From NCBI GenBank assembly GCA_027297485.1, contig JAPUHZ010000172.1:1-14171 (forward strand): a stretch of DNA of 14,171 bases, written 5' to 3'. Of this stretch, positions 14,048 to 14,171 are shown piece by piece (position 1 is the first letter of the stretch; each line of letters opens with the position of its first letter). This DNA comes from Deltaproteobacteria bacterium. Lineage in GTDB: Bacteria; Desulfobacterota_B; Binatia; UBA9968. The position numbers and the translations under genes are program-made. The notes under the pieces are model-generated. The model had not been told where the DNA came from. It saw only the letters and a program-made list of their open reading frames with translations, and did no database searches.

Positions 14048-14075
14048 CTTATACTCCCGTCCAGAATAAATCCAA
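14048..14075 (-). promoter_or_regulatory. Possible promoter of the cupin gene
   Basis: On the - strand TATAAG (14053-14048, 5 of 6 to the -10 consensus) is preceded after 16 bp by TTGGAT (14075-14070, 3 of 6 to the -35). It is 41 bp upstream of the cupin ATG. Confidence 0.35.
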
Positions 14076-14171
14076 GTTGCCGACTAAGGCAAAGGAACCA
14101 ATTGACAGCCCAGCTGAGGCTTTGATACCTCTTGGTTGTCTCAGCGAGATAGAAAGACCATGACTATTGAC

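Overview
The window reads as chromosomal DNA of a free-living, metabolically versatile bacterium, by eye mid-50s % GC. Genes are tightly packed, starts are mostly ATG with GGAG-type ribosome binding sites, and many neighbours are separated by only a few bases. It encodes a cytoplasm-facing molybdopterin/Fe-S/NrfD redox complex, a TreT-like trehalose synthase and a CDO-like cupin. That mix fits uncultivated soil or subsurface Gram-negative lineages (Deltaproteobacteria-, NC10- or Rokubacteria-like), but nothing in the window fixes the taxon.

Region 1 (1-8026, + strand) is one probable operon that begins upstream of the window. It encodes, in order, the 3' end of a D-2-hydroxyacid dehydrogenase, an ACMSD-like amidohydrolase-2 enzyme, a thiamine-diphosphate (ThDP) enzyme of the acetolactate synthase/benzoylformate decarboxylase type, a small VOC-fold protein, a four-cluster ferredoxin fused to an eight-helix NrfD membrane anchor, and a 943-residue molybdopterin oxidoreductase with an N-terminal [4Fe-4S] motif. 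Gene spacings are 3-61 bp. Neither redox subunit carries a Tat signal, so the complex probably works on the cytoplasmic face and exchanges electrons with the quinone pool. The set looks like a dedicated catabolic pathway for an unidentified oxo- or hydroxyacid (possibly aromatic), with soluble carbon-carbon and redox chemistry coupled to a membrane molybdoenzyme. This is the strongest candidate for an undescribed system here.

Region 2 (8027-9794) contains a convergent zinc-ribbon gene (- strand) and then a visibly AT-richer stretch with two small orphan genes on the + strand. Each ends at or just before the same 8-base word, TCTAACAA. Between them lies a 91-bp segment bounded by integron attC-type core boxes (ATCTAAC and GTTAGGC), so the two genes may be integron gene cassettes without a nearby integrase.

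Region 3 (9795-14007, all - strand) contains a GT4 trehalose synthase-like gene, a 400-bp gap, an operon of two YbjQ-family proteins (one membrane-tethered) translationally coupled to an M48 metalloprotease, a 7-bp-period repeat array, and a cysteine-dioxygenase-like cupin gene with its own probable promoter.
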